A DNA stretch of 64,000 bases from Rhodospirillaceae bacterium (GCA_002737725.1 NSIP01000011.1:1-64000); one strand, 5' to 3'. Numbered from the stretch's first letter, positions 43,297-54,740 are shown. Numbers and translations: made by a program. The notes: generated by a model not told the origin, from the letters alone.

Positions 43297-46101
43297 ATGA
43301 TCGACTTCGGACTTATTTCTTTCGCCTCACCCTGGATTTTAAGTGCTGCCATCGCCTTGCCCGCGATTTGGCTGATGTTGCGCATAACGCCGCCGGCCAT
43401 CACGCGCGTTGTTTTTCCTGCCGTCGTATTGATGTTCGGCTTGAAGCCGACCGAGCGAACACCGGCGCGGACTCCATGGTGGTTGGTTGCGTTACGAATG
43501 CTGATTGCAGCCTTGGTGATCTCAGGTCTTGCCGAACCAGTGTTGAACGCCCAACGCCTGAACCAGAGCGGCCCAGTTGTTGTTGTGCTCGACGACACCT
43601 GGGCAGCAGCACAACGCTGGCCCGAACGCTTAGTATCGGCGCGCGATATTATTGAGAGTGCCGATGTGCGTCGTCGGCCGGTGATGCTGATCACAACCGC
43701 GGATCAAGCAAAGGGCGCGGAGCCAAGCCCGCCAGCTATGACTGACGCACGTGAAGCGCTTGGCCGATTGGCTCGGGTTGAACCGCGGCCTTGGGGTAAA
43801 AATTTAAGTGTTGTATCAAGCAGCCTTCAGAAGCTGACGCTCGAGCAAAGCGAAGTGTTTTGGATCAGCGATGGCATTGAAGATGCGAAAGCTGATGATT
43901 TCATCACGACTCTGCAGCGCCTTGGTGCGCTGACAGTTGTGACTCCACCGCGCACAGAAAGCCCGGTCGCCCTCGCCCAACCTCTGCGCAGCGCGGGCGA
44001 AGGCGGTACCAGCAAAATCGAGATTCAGACGCGCCGCATGGCCATCGCCTCAAACCGGCCACCCCAAGCCATGACCCTGCAAGCCTTTGACGCAATCGGT
44101 GCGGCGTTGGCCGAAACCAGAGTGACCTTTGACAGCAGTCGTGACACTGCCCTTGCAACGCTTGTTCTGCCCAATGAACTGGCCAATCGCATTGCGCGTT
44201 TTGACATCGCCGGCACGGCCAATGCAGCGTCAACTGCATTAGCTGATGATCGCTGGCAACAGCGCCCGGTGGGGATTTTTAGTGCCACGGTTGAAGGAAC
44301 CACCGCCCCGTTGCTGGAGGACGGGTTTTATCTTTCGCAGGCGTTAGGTCAGTCGGCCGACGTGCGCGTGGGGACCGTCCGTGATTTGTTGGCACGCCCG
44401 CTGTCGATGCTGGTTGTGTCTGGCGGGCAGCGACTGAGCGAAGATGAGGCGAGCGCCACCACCACGTGGGTCGAGAGCGGCGGCTTGCTTGTGCGCTTTG
44501 CCGGGCCGCGCCTTGATCCGGCAGGGGACAAACTATTGCCCGTGAAAGTTCGGATGGCAGGCCGCAACTTAGGCGGCGCGCTGTCATGGGGCGAGCCTGC
44601 GGGTTTAGGGTCTTTTCCTGAGAAGTCGCCGTTCGCTGGCTTAACAATCCCTAGCGACATTAAAATTAATACGCAAATCCTGGCCGAACCGAGCCCGGAG
44701 TTGCCCGATAAAACTTGGGCGAAGCTGAATGACGGAACGCCATTAATTACAGCCGAGCGACGCGGGTCGGGTTGGGTGGTGCTGTTCCATGTGACGGCAA
44801 CGCCCGAGTGGTCAAACTTACCGTTGTCGGGTTTGTTCGTCGACATGCTGAAAACGATGTTGAACCTCAGTCAAGGCGTCACCAACGACGAGTTGCAGAC
44901 ACCGCCCATCTTACCGCCGGTCGTCTTGCTCGATGGGTTTGGTCGCGCTGTCCCACCCGGCCCGACCAGCATCTCGATGGCGGCAGAAGCCCTTGCCACG
45001 ACAACTGCGGGCGTTGACGCGCCCCCCGGACTCTATGGAACCGAGCGTGCAAAGTTTGCACTGAACCTGGGGCCGGCCGTTTGGCAGGCCAAGGCCATCG
45101 AAGCGTGGCCCCAAGGGGTACGCACAATTGCACTCGAGAGCCTAAAGGGTGAGCGCGATTTGAAGCCTTGGATTTTACTGTCGGCGCTGATTCTGCTGGT
45201 GGCCGACTTCATCCTGAGTTTCGTGCTGCGTGGATTGACCCCGCCCCTTCCTCGTTTGTCACTGAAGCGTTCAGCGGTGTCGATCATCTTGATGTGTCTG
45301 GTGACGGGGCTTGTGTCGCCCGCAGTGGCACAAACACCACCCACACAGCGTGCCTCAAACAAGTCCTTAGACCCATCGGTCGTCGATGCCGTGTTGAAGA
45401 CGCGGCTCGCCTACGTTGCGACAGGTTCGACCGACCTTGATCGGATGACACAGAGTGGGCTGAGTGCATTGAGCCGTGTGCTCGCCGACCGCACCTCGTC
45501 TGAAATGGCGATGCCTGCGGCCTTGGAGATGACAGCCAACACCATCGATGCCGATCAGTTGATGCCATATCCACTAATTTATTGGCGTGTCAGCCCAAGC
45601 CAACCTGCGCCGTCGAGCGCGGCGATCAGCGCTATCAATGAGTACTTTCGCCACGGCGGCGTGATTGTCTTCGACGCGCCCAACAATATCGGCGCATTGG
45701 GCGCAAGCGAAGGTGGAGGCGCTGGCGGCAAATTGCGTGAGATTTTAGCGCGCATCGATATGCCACCCTTGGCACTACTCAGCGAGGACCACGTTCTGAC
45801 GCGCAGCTTTTACCTCCTGCCGGGATTACCAGGCCGCTATACAAACGGAACGGTTTATGTCGAGCGCGGATCAACGGCCAACGACGGCGTTTCGTCCGTC
45901 ATCATCGGCGGTCATGATTGGGCCGCTGCGTGGGCGCGCGATGACTCTGGTTCGCCCTTGTATCCTGTCGTTCCGGGTGGCGAACAACAGCGCGAGTTTG
46001 CCTATCGCGCGGGCGTGAACATGGTGATGTACGCACTAACGGGCAACTACAAGGCTGATCAAGTTCACCTGCCCGCCATCATGCAGCGGTTGACCCAATG
46101 A
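43297..46101 (+). CDS. BatA-type/DUF4159 membrane protein
   Basis: About 934 residues. N-terminus with two membrane helices (LISFASPWILSAAIALPAIW; ~55-85) of the aerotolerance-regulator type, a VWA-like region (VVVLDDTWAAAQRWPERLVS), a later helix pair near 635-685, and a C-terminal DUF4159 domain (YWRVSPSQPAPSSAAISAIN, FRHGGVIVFDAPN). I start at ATG 43297; an earlier in-frame start overlaps DUF58. Overlaps the next gene by four bases (ATGA). Role unknown, likely an effector or envelope stress component regulated by MoxR. Confidence 0.87.
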   Translation: MIDFGLISFASPWILSAAIALPAIWLMLRITPPAITRVVFPAVVLMFGLKPTERTPARTPWWLVALRMLIAALVISGLAEPVLNAQRLNQSGPVVVVLDDTWAAAQRWPERLVSARDIIESADVRRRPVMLITTADQAKGAEPSPPAMTDAREALGRLARVEPRPWGKNLSVVSSSLQKLTLEQSEVFWISDGIEDAKADDFITTLQRLGALTVVTPPRTESPVALAQPLRSAGEGGTSKIEIQTRRMAIASNRPPQAMTLQAFDAIGAALAETRVTFDSSRDTALATLVLPNELANRIARFDIAGTANAASTALADDRWQQRPVGIFSATVEGTTAPLLEDGFYLSQALGQSADVRVGTVRDLLARPLSMLVVSGGQRLSEDEASATTTWVESGGLLVRFAGPRLDPAGDKLLPVKVRMAGRNLGGALSWGEPAGLGSFPEKSPFAGLTIPSDIKINTQILAEPSPELPDKTWAKLNDGTPLITAERRGSGWVVLFHVTATPEWSNLPLSGLFVDMLKTMLNLSQGVTNDELQTPPILPPVVLLDGFGRAVPPGPTSISMAAEALATTTAGVDAPPGLYGTERAKFALNLGPAVWQAKAIEAWPQGVRTIALESLKGERDLKPWILLSALILLVADFILSFVLRGLTPPLPRLSLKRSAVSIILMCLVTGLVSPAVAQTPPTQRASNKSLDPSVVDAVLKTRLAYVATGSTDLDRMTQSGLSALSRVLADRTSSEMAMPAALEMTANTIDADQLMPYPLIYWRVSPSQPAPSSAAISAINEYFRHGGVIVFDAPNNIGALGASEGGGAGGKLREILARIDMPPLALLSEDHVLTRSFYLLPGLPGRYTNGTVYVERGSTANDGVSSVIIGGHDWAAAWARDDSGSPLYPVVPGGEQQREFAYRAGVNMVMYALTGNYKADQVHLPAIMQRLTQ

Positions 46102-48167
46102 CCGGGCTCAGTCTTGCGTTTTCTCCGCTAGTGCCGAGTTGGATCTTTGTTGCAATTCTTGGCGTGGCGATGATCTTGCTGGCCTACGGCGTGTGGCGCG
46201 GGGCGAAAGGAACGGCGCTTCGGGCAATTCCCATTCTGGCGCTGATCGTCGCCATTGCTGACCCACGCCTTGTCAGTGAGGAGCGCGCGCCGTTGAGCGA
46301 TGTCGCTGTGGTCGTGGTCGATGATAGTTCGAGCCAACGGCTGGGCACACGCCCCGAGCGCACGGAAAAGACACTGCGCGAATTGAGTGCTCAATTGGGG
46401 ACGAGGCCAAATCTTGAAGTGCGAACCCTCAGAATTGGAAAAGACGCACAGGGCGACGGCACACGGCTGTTTGGGCCGCTCGCAGTCACCATGGCTGACA
46501 TTCCGCCCAGTCGGTTGGCGGGCACCATCTTCATTAGTGATGGGTTGGTCCATGACGTGCCTGCGGTGGACACCTTCACGGCAACGCAAAGCCCGCTCCA
46601 TTTGATTCTTACCGGCGATCAAGACGAAACGGATCGCCGCATTCGGATTGAGCGCGCACCCGACTTTGCCGTGGTTGGCGGCCAAGCGATGATTCGCTTT
46701 ACGGCGGAGGACGCGGGCGGCGTTGATCAGGCGACAAAATTGCCCATCACCGTCCGGCGCAACGGTAAACAGATTCAAAGACTCGATTTTACCAGCGGCG
46801 AAACCGCCGATATTGCCGTGAGCGTCGATACACCGGGCGCTAATATTTTTGAAGTCGAAGTCGAGGGTGCTCCAGGTGAGTTGTCGCGTCTCAATAACCG
46901 GGCCTTGATTTCAATCAATGGCATTCGAGATCGTTTACGTGTGTTGCTGATTTCAGGCGAGCCGCATGTGGGCGAGCGCGCCTGGCGCAATCTGTTGAAG
47001 TCAGACCCCAACGTTGATCTGGTTCACTTCACGATTCTGAGGCCACTGACGAAAGATGACGGCACACCCTTAAGCGAACTGGCCCTGATTGCTTTTCCGA
47101 TCCGTGAGCTTTTCGAGGAGCAACTATATGGCTTCGATCTGATTGTCTTCGATCGCTATAGTCGAAAAGGGTTAGTGCCCTATCAGTTCATGACCAACGT
47201 CGCCAAGTATGTGCGCGACGGCGGGGCCATGATGCTGGCCGTGGGGCCGGAATACGCGGACAATTACAGCCTGTACGACAGCCCGCTGCAAAGCATTTTG
47301 CCCGCCGCTCCCACGGGCAAGGTCGACAGCGAATCCTATCGCCCGACACTTTCGGATGTGGGGCGACGTCATCCGGTGACATCAGATCTGAGCGGCGCAG
47401 TGGGAAGCGATGGTCAACCCACGTGGGGGCGCTGGCTGCGCAATGTGCAAGTGTCCACAAAATCGGGCCAGCGTGTGTTAAACGGTTTTGATGGCGAGCC
47501 GCTCCTGTTGCTTGATCATGTCGAGAAAGGACGCGTCGCGTTGCTGCTCAGCGATACCATGTGGCTCTGGGGCAAGGGCGTGGACGGTGGCGGGCCGCAG
47601 ACGGAATTCTTACGCCGCGTGGCGCATTGGTTGATGAAAGAGCCGCAACTGGAAGAAGAGGCCTTGTCGGCAGAAGTTCGCGGCGATGATTTGGTCGTCA
47701 GCCGCCGCAGTTTGGATGCGACGGAACGCGCGGTCGCAGTTGAAGGACCAGATGGCACCACCACATCGATCACGCCGCGCGAAACCGGGCAAGGCCGCGC
47801 GGTTGCCGGGATGCCTGTGGCTGAGCCCGGACTGTACCGCCTGAGTGACGGCAAATCCACCGCAGTGGCCGCCGTGGGAGCCACCAATCCGCTGGAAATT
47901 TTCGACGTCATCACCACATCGTCGCGCCTTGATCCGATCATCGAAAGAACCGGAGGTGGTGTGTATTGGGCTGGCACGGGCGGCACACCAGCCATACGGC
48001 GCACCGCACCAGGGCGCACATCCCACGGCTCGACATGGTTGGGCCTGAAGGCAAACGAGCAATACGTCGTCACCGGTGTGCGCGAAACGACCCTGTTGCC
48101 CATCTTGTTGGTGTTACTGCTCTCGGTGGGTGGCGCTATGGCGGCCTGGTGGCGCGAAGGGCGATAA
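46098..48167 (+). CDS. Membrane protein with VWA-like and glutamine amidotransferase-like domains
   Basis: 689 residues, anchored by two N-terminal helices and a C-terminal helix (LLPILLVLLLSVGGAMAAWW). In between: VVVVDDSSSQRLGTRPERTE (VWA-like), a beta-sandwich, and a class I amidotransferase-like domain (LRVLLISGEPHVGERAWRNL, YGFDLIVFDRYSRKGLVPYQ, VRDGGAMMLAVGPEYADN). A catalytic Cys at the expected nucleophile position is not evident, so it is probably non-catalytic. Fourth gene of the MoxR operon. Confidence 0.82.
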   Translation: MTGLSLAFSPLVPSWIFVAILGVAMILLAYGVWRGAKGTALRAIPILALIVAIADPRLVSEERAPLSDVAVVVVDDSSSQRLGTRPERTEKTLRELSAQLGTRPNLEVRTLRIGKDAQGDGTRLFGPLAVTMADIPPSRLAGTIFISDGLVHDVPAVDTFTATQSPLHLILTGDQDETDRRIRIERAPDFAVVGGQAMIRFTAEDAGGVDQATKLPITVRRNGKQIQRLDFTSGETADIAVSVDTPGANIFEVEVEGAPGELSRLNNRALISINGIRDRLRVLLISGEPHVGERAWRNLLKSDPNVDLVHFTILRPLTKDDGTPLSELALIAFPIRELFEEQLYGFDLIVFDRYSRKGLVPYQFMTNVAKYVRDGGAMMLAVGPEYADNYSLYDSPLQSILPAAPTGKVDSESYRPTLSDVGRRHPVTSDLSGAVGSDGQPTWGRWLRNVQVSTKSGQRVLNGFDGEPLLLLDHVEKGRVALLLSDTMWLWGKGVDGGGPQTEFLRRVAHWLMKEPQLEEEALSAEVRGDDLVVSRRSLDATERAVAVEGPDGTTTSITPRETGQGRAVAGMPVAEPGLYRLSDGKSTAVAAVGATNPLEIFDVITTSSRLDPIIERTGGGVYWAGTGGTPAIRRTAPGRTSHGSTWLGLKANEQYVVTGVRETTLLPILLVLLLSVGGAMAAWWREGR

Positions 48168-48179
48168 AGAATCAGAACG

Positions 48180-49232
48180 ATGGCAACGCAACTCGAGCTT
48201 GAAAAAATTCCCGTAACGATTCTAACGGGCTTTCTCGGCAGCGGGAAAACCACTGCCTTGAGCCATCTGATTCGCCAACCCGCCATGGCCAATGCGGCTG
48301 TCATTATCAATGAGTTTGGCGAAATCAGCCTTGATCACGAGTTGATCGAGAAAATCGACGGTGATGTGATCGAGATTCAGGGCGGATGCCTGTGCTGCAC
48401 CGTGCGCGGAGACCTAATTGAAGCCTTGCATAATCTTTTACTCAAACGCAGCAAGGGCGAAATTAAAGCGTTTGATCGCGTCGTGCTGGAAACCACCGGC
48501 TTGGCCGACCCGGCCCCCATTCTTCATACGCTGATGAGCGACCCGCTCGCTTTCAATAAATTCCGTCTCGACGGCCTGATTTCTACGGTCGATGCCGTCA
48601 ACGGACTTGCCACACTCGATGCCCATGCCGAAGCTGTGAAACAAGCCGTAATGGCAGATCGAATTTTGCTGACAAAATGCGACCTTATCGAGCACGGTGC
48701 ACGCGTAGGGCTTGAGACACGACTTTTAAAACTAAATCCCGGCCAGGTGATCATTCCTGTCGATCACGGTCGGGTTGATCCGACATTGATCCTTGATCTT
48801 GGTCCCTTTACAACCAGCACAAAATCGGCGGACGTTGATGCGTGGTTAAGGACCGAGAGCTATGCCAGCAACCATGCGCACGATCATGACCACCATCACG
48901 ATCATGGCGTTGATGTGAACCGGCACGACGCGCTGGTGCGCGCCTTTAGTTTTATGGTTGATCAGCCCATTCCCCAAGCGAAGTTGCAATTCTTTCTGCA
49001 ACTTCTGGGCATGATGCGCGGGCCTGATTTGCTGCGCGTGAAGGGGATTGTCCATGTCGCTGAGCGCCCCGGCCAGCCTGCCGTTGTCCATGGCGTTCAA
49101 CATATTTTCCATCCCCTCACATGGTTGCAAGCCTGGCCTAGCGCCGAGCGACGCTCGCGGTTCGTTTTTATCGTGCGTGATATCGAGCCAAATCAAATTC
49201 ACGACTTGATGGCCTCACTCATAGCGACATAA
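48180..49232 (+). CDS. CobW/COG0523 family metal-associated GTPase
   Basis: 350 residues. Walker A GFLGSGKT at 17-24, metal motif CLCC at 70-73, EFGE switch, TKCDLIE as G4, and a His-rich stretch HAHDHDHHHDHG near 232-245. C-terminal CobW domain with GLLRVKGIVH-like LLRVKGIVHVAERPGQP. The family delivers Zn, Co or Ni or related ions; metal unknown here. It lies 12 bp after the MoxR operon and 9 bp before a PepSY-TM gene. Confidence 0.9.
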   Translation: MATQLELEKIPVTILTGFLGSGKTTALSHLIRQPAMANAAVIINEFGEISLDHELIEKIDGDVIEIQGGCLCCTVRGDLIEALHNLLLKRSKGEIKAFDRVVLETTGLADPAPILHTLMSDPLAFNKFRLDGLISTVDAVNGLATLDAHAEAVKQAVMADRILLTKCDLIEHGARVGLETRLLKLNPGQVIIPVDHGRVDPTLILDLGPFTTSTKSADVDAWLRTESYASNHAHDHDHHHDHGVDVNRHDALVRAFSFMVDQPIPQAKLQFFLQLLGMMRGPDLLRVKGIVHVAERPGQPAVVHGVQHIFHPLTWLQAWPSAERRSRFVFIVRDIEPNQIHDLMASLIAT

Positions 49233-49241
49233 AGTGGGGGC

Positions 49242-50798
49242 ATGACGGACACTGTCACCACAATCTCAGCCGTCGAAGAATCTTCAGCGCGCACCTCGTG
49301 GGCCACATGGCGCAATCTGCACAAGCTCGCGGGTCTCATTGCGCTGAGTTGGTTGACGGTTCTGGGGCTGACGGGATGGATTCTCGATCACCACGAATGG
49401 CGCTGGACCCACCAATGGACGGTCCCGAACTCGGTTACTTCCACCACTATCAATCGGCTGGTACGCGGCACCGTGATGCGCCAGCTCATGGCCGATCCAT
49501 ATGATGCTAATCGCTACCTCGGCGCATCGGAGCGCGGCCTGTGGATCACAACCGATAACGGTGCGACTTGGGCTGACGTGGTTTGGGAGGGCGCGAAGGG
49601 ATTGCCGCAAACCTATGATTTTGTGCACGGCCCTACGGGCGAGCTGAACCATGTGTATATCGGAACCGATGATGGCATTTGGATCGTCAAAGACAATGGA
49701 ACACGCGCGGTTCCCTTTGCGTTGCGCGGGCATGACATCACCAGCCTAACGGAGGGTTCGGAACCAAACGAACTAGTTGGCAATGAACATTACGGGCGCA
49801 TTTTTCGCCTCAACACGCAATCTCCCACTCAAGTGAGCTGGACCAACGTTGACGATGTCCACGTCTCAGGCTTGCCCGAGACGTTATCTTTGCCAACGTT
49901 CACGCTCGATTTGCACGTGGGCACCGGCACCTTGCCGCAACCTTGGTCACAGATCATCAATGACTACAGTGGGATTTCGATTTTTGTTTTGTCAGTCACA
50001 GGTTTATTTTTTTGGTGGCTACCCCGCCGTTGGCGCGAGCAAAGCCCCAAAGGCCATCTCAAGACCCGCCAGAAAATATTGCGCTGGCTTTATCGTGGGC
50101 ACGCGCCGGTCATCGGTATACTGGCGATCGTCCCCATTTTATATGTCAGTATTACTGGAATGATGGTCGACCACATCGATGTATTGCTTGAGCATAGCCG
50201 AGATATTGAGTTGCCGCGTGAGGCCCTGCCGCCCATTTATGATTTCAAAAGCCTGATTGGCGAGGTCAACGATGTCATTGCTTATCCCGGGGCCGCTGAA
50301 AAATTCACCATCGCCACGCGGCTTGGCGTTTTCAATTCCAATGACGGCGGCAAAAACTGGATCGCAGAGCGCTCGGTCGGTGAGGGCGATGGCACAGACG
50401 CCAGCAACGTGAATTTGATCCGGCGTGGCGACACTGTATTTATTGGCGCTGGCAGTATCGGCCAATTTTATCGGCGCGACAGTGAAGACCGCTTCACCGC
50501 GCTCAAGGTGAACGGCCCGAAGCTCGCCGTGACAGACGTCACGCAGCGCGGAGAAACATGGTTCATCAAAATGAGCCGCTCAATCTATGCATCAAACTCG
50601 CTCGAGGGCACATTCGAGGATACGAAGATTGCTTATCCACCCATCACGGGGACGACGGCTTTCTTGTTCTTAGCCGACATCCACACCGGCAACATCATCC
50701 ATGGCCAGTGGAAATGGGTGAACAACCTCGTCGCCGTCTTGGCGATTTTTCTGACGATCTCGGGGCCGGTGCTATGGTGGCGTCGGAAGTGGGCGTAG
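49242..50798 (+). CDS. PepSY-TM-type membrane protein with beta-propeller (BNR-like) periplasmic parts
   Basis: 518 residues with four helices near 27-50, 237-262, 290-312 and 490-515. NLHKLAGLIALSWLTVLGLT, RGHAPVIGILAIV and HTGNIIHGQWKWVNNLVAVL with WWRRKW follow the PepSY-associated TM pattern including conserved His. The two extracytoplasmic parts contain Asp-box motifs (TTDNGATW near 106, SNDGGKNW near 370) in blade-like repeats (YLGASERGLWI, HVYIGTDDGIWI) instead of PepSY. Adjacent to a COG0523 metallochaperone gene. A role in metal or haem-linked redox is inference. Confidence 0.78.
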   Translation: MTDTVTTISAVEESSARTSWATWRNLHKLAGLIALSWLTVLGLTGWILDHHEWRWTHQWTVPNSVTSTTINRLVRGTVMRQLMADPYDANRYLGASERGLWITTDNGATWADVVWEGAKGLPQTYDFVHGPTGELNHVYIGTDDGIWIVKDNGTRAVPFALRGHDITSLTEGSEPNELVGNEHYGRIFRLNTQSPTQVSWTNVDDVHVSGLPETLSLPTFTLDLHVGTGTLPQPWSQIINDYSGISIFVLSVTGLFFWWLPRRWREQSPKGHLKTRQKILRWLYRGHAPVIGILAIVPILYVSITGMMVDHIDVLLEHSRDIELPREALPPIYDFKSLIGEVNDVIAYPGAAEKFTIATRLGVFNSNDGGKNWIAERSVGEGDGTDASNVNLIRRGDTVFIGAGSIGQFYRRDSEDRFTALKVNGPKLAVTDVTQRGETWFIKMSRSIYASNSLEGTFEDTKIAYPPITGTTAFLFLADIHTGNIIHGQWKWVNNLVAVLAIFLTISGPVLWWRRKWA

Positions 50799-50811
50799 CG
50801 ACCCAGCGCTA

Positions 50812-52345
<1,534 letters not shown>

Positions 52346-52969
52346 TCAGGAGAGTAGGTTGCGTATTGGCGCAAACGAGCGGCGATGATGCGCAGTGACG
52401 CCTAAGCGCTGTAATGCATCGTGATGGGCTGCGGTGCCATAGCCCATATTTGTTTCCCAACGATAACCCGGGTGCTGGGCCGCCAGTGCCGTCATGATGC
52501 GATCACGCGTTACCTTCGCAGCGATCGACGCCGCTGCAATGGATAGTGATAAACTATCGCCCTTCACAACCGCCTGGACTGCGCAAGGCAATGGCGGTGC
52601 GCGATTGCCATCGACCAGCGCAACATCAACGTGCCGCCCAAGATTTGCCAGCGCCCGGCCCATGGCAAGATAAGTTGCCTGCAAAATATTCACTGAATCA
52701 ATTTCAGTCACACTGGCCTGACCGACACCGATCACAATGCACCGCTCGGCTTGCAGCAGATCAAAGAGGCGCTCGCGCGTGGTGGCCGTGAGTTTTTTTG
52801 AATCATCAAGTTCGCGCACTAGCACCTCAGGCAACTGGGTGGGATCGAGAATCGCTGCGCCCGCCACCACCGGCCCGGCCCAGGGACCGCGACCGGCCTC
52901 ATCAATGCCAGCGATCACGGCCGCCGGGTTGGCTTTGAGAATCGCACGCTCGAGACGAAACGTCGGCAT
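52346..52969 (-). CDS. rnhB: Ribonuclease HII
   Basis: 207-residue nuclease for RNA in RNA-DNA hybrids. GIDEAGRGPWAGPVVAGA from residue 21 has the catalytic Asp-Glu pair; DDSKKLTATTRERLFDLL, DGNRAPPLP and SLSIAAASIAAKVTRDRIM with further acidic residues follow. ATG at 52969. Neighbour of ccrM on the same strand. Confidence 0.95.
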   Translation of the reverse strand: MPTFRLERAILKANPAAVIAGIDEAGRGPWAGPVVAGAAILDPTQLPEVLVRELDDSKKLTATTRERLFDLLQAERCIVIGVGQASVTEIDSVNILQATYLAMGRALANLGRHVDVALVDGNRAPPLPCAVQAVVKGDSLSLSIAAASIAAKVTRDRIMTALAAQHPGYRWETNMGYGTAAHHDALQRLGVTAHHRRSFAPIRNLLS

Positions 52970-52982
52970 TCAAAATCAGGCT

Positions 52983-53534
52983 TTATATCTTTGGCTTGGG
53001 CCAAAGATGCTCTTTCAGGCGCGGCATCAGTTCGACAAAGTTGCAGGGCTTGTGCCGTACATCGAGCTGGAATTTGAGAATTTCATCCCAGCCATCTTTC
53101 ACAGCACCATTCGAGCCCGGCAACGCAAAGAGATAAGTACCATTTGCCACGCCCGCCGTGGCCCGAGATTGAACGGTTGATGTTCCGATATGCTTCCAAC
53201 TGATCCACCGGAACAATTCGCCAAAACCGGGAATTTCTTTCTCACAAACTTGCTTGAACGCTTCCGGTGTGACGTCGCGGCCCGTGACGCCGGTGCCGCC
53301 GCTGGTGATGATGCAGTCGACAGCAGGATCATCAATCCAACGCTTCAACTGAGCAACAATCATCGGCACATCGTCTTTCAACAACACGCGCTCGGCGATT
53401 TTATGACCCAGCGCTAAAATCCGCTCGACGAGAATTTGCCCCGATGTATCTGTGTCCAATGTCCGCGTGTCAGAGACGGTCATGACCGCGATGTTAATGG
53501 GTAGAAATACTTTTGATTCGTCGATACCGGGCAT
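52983..53534 (-). CDS. moaB: Molybdenum cofactor biosynthesis protein B
   Basis: 183 residues of the MoaB/Mog family for molybdopterin adenylylation. Seen: INIAVMTVSDTRTLDTDTSG, CIITSGGTGVTGRDVTPEAF and FALPGSNGAVKDGWDEIL. moaD/moaE are 39 kb away in the same window. Same strand as rnhB and the uracil-DNA glycosylase gene. Confidence 0.93.
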   Translation of the reverse strand: MPGIDESKVFLPINIAVMTVSDTRTLDTDTSGQILVERILALGHKIAERVLLKDDVPMIVAQLKRWIDDPAVDCIITSGGTGVTGRDVTPEAFKQVCEKEIPGFGELFRWISWKHIGTSTVQSRATAGVANGTYLFALPGSNGAVKDGWDEILKFQLDVRHKPCNFVELMPRLKEHLWPKPKI

Positions 53535-53566
53535 TCGAGGTGTCCATTCAGCGATGTCAGGCGCGC

Positions 53567-54388
53567 TTAAGTGATGGGCGTGCTGTCGAGCTTTTTCTTG
53601 AAAAGAAGAAGATCACGCCACGCCAGTCTTTTCTGATTGGGAGAGCGCAATAAATAGGCAGGGTGAAATGTCGCCATGGTCGGCACGGGCCGCGAGAGGC
53701 CCGGGCTTTCATACTCAAACCACTTTCCGCGCAGCTTGGTAATGCCTTGGGGGTTAGCCAAAATGGTGGAGGCCGATGGCCCGCCGACCAGAAGCAAAAC
53801 GGCAGGGTCGAGCAACTCGATCTGACGTTGGACAAATGGCATACACAAAACAATTTCTTCTGCAGTCGGCTTACGATTTCCGGGCGGGCGCCAAAAAACG
53901 ATATTTGTAATATAAGTGTTTGTGGCGCGATCAAGGCCAACCGAGCCCAGCATACGGTCCAACAGTTTGCCCGAAACGCCCACGAACGGCAGTCCTTGGC
54001 GATCTTCATCTTCCCCGGGCGCCTCGCCAATCACCATGACGCGCGCATTGGGCTGGCCATCGGCAAACACGGTGCGGGTTGCAAAGGCCTTGAGCGCGCA
54101 GCCATCATAACTTTCAACCGCAGCCTTCAGTTCGGCAAGCGTTTTGCAATTCTGTGCAATGTGCGCCGAGGATTGGTGAGTGACTGCCGGAGTAGCTACA
54201 GTGGTCTGCACTGATCGGGCAGCAACGGGTGGCGACATGGTTTGAAGAGGAGGGGCGACAACGGGCGCATAACTATCAACAGGGACATCACCAATCGTCT
54301 CGTCAACCCCCGCATCCAAATGCCAGCGCAAGAGGCTCGGGAGATCTGCGCTCAACTGTGGGGTGGGGGCGTGATCCATCGCCGTCAA
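53567..54388 (-). CDS. Uracil-DNA glycosylase, family 4-like
   Basis: 273 residues. The first ~85 are Pro/Thr/Ala-rich and variable. The UDG domain starts with CALKAFATRTVFADG, then GEAPGEDEDRQGLPFVG (motif 1), FWRPPGNRKPT, and motif 2 FHPAYLLRSPNQK. Cysteines in the NCKTL, CALK and LCMPF segments fit Fe-S ligands of this family. Removes uracil from DNA. Start at the ATG at 54388. Confidence 0.9.
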   Translation of the reverse strand: MTAMDHAPTPQLSADLPSLLRWHLDAGVDETIGDVPVDSYAPVVAPPLQTMSPPVAARSVQTTVATPAVTHQSSAHIAQNCKTLAELKAAVESYDGCALKAFATRTVFADGQPNARVMVIGEAPGEDEDRQGLPFVGVSGKLLDRMLGSVGLDRATNTYITNIVFWRPPGNRKPTAEEIVLCMPFVQRQIELLDPAVLLLVGGPSASTILANPQGITKLRGKWFEYESPGLSRPVPTMATFHPAYLLRSPNQKRLAWRDLLLFKKKLDSTPIT

Positions 54389-54425
54389 GTTTGACGCGCT
54401 GTTAGATGAAACTCAAGACGCGGGG

Positions 54426-54740
54426 CTATAGCTTGCCAGCGTGTTTCTGGGGTTCTGGCGGCGAATAGCGGTAGTCCTTCAAGTTGTTCTCAGCCGTCAC
54501 CGCTTTTTTGTAGAACCAAATCACAAACCAAATGACAACTGGAATGGCAGAAATGGCTGAAATCGCGAGCAAGGTGTCGGGATTGTTTTCAGCCCAGCGC
54601 GGCGGGGTGATGCCAAGGCCCTCACCCATTTGCTCCATGAGTCGCATAAACCCGAAGGATGCCACAACGATCAAGACACCCAGAGTGCTGGCAAATAGCA
54701 CCGATGCAATAACTGCGGCAGATTTGGGTGGTAATTGCAT
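54426..54740 (-). CDS. Small membrane protein of unknown function
   Basis: 104 residues with two hydrophobic helices, near 9-32 (AVIASVLFASTLGVLIVVAS) and 58-77 (LLAISAISAIPVVIWFVIWF), and a polar tail. No recognised family. It lies 37 bp before the glycosylase gene on the same strand and may be co-transcribed. Coding is supported by length, start context and membrane pattern only. Confidence 0.6.
   Translation of the reverse strand: MQLPPKSAAVIASVLFASTLGVLIVVASFGFMRLMEQMGEGLGITPPRWAENNPDTLLAISAISAIPVVIWFVIWFYKKAVTAENNLKDYRYSPPEPQKHAGKL

Noticed and set aside
53663-54214. 183-residue plus-strand frame
   Set aside because: It is antisense to the uracil-DNA glycosylase gene, which has all its motifs.
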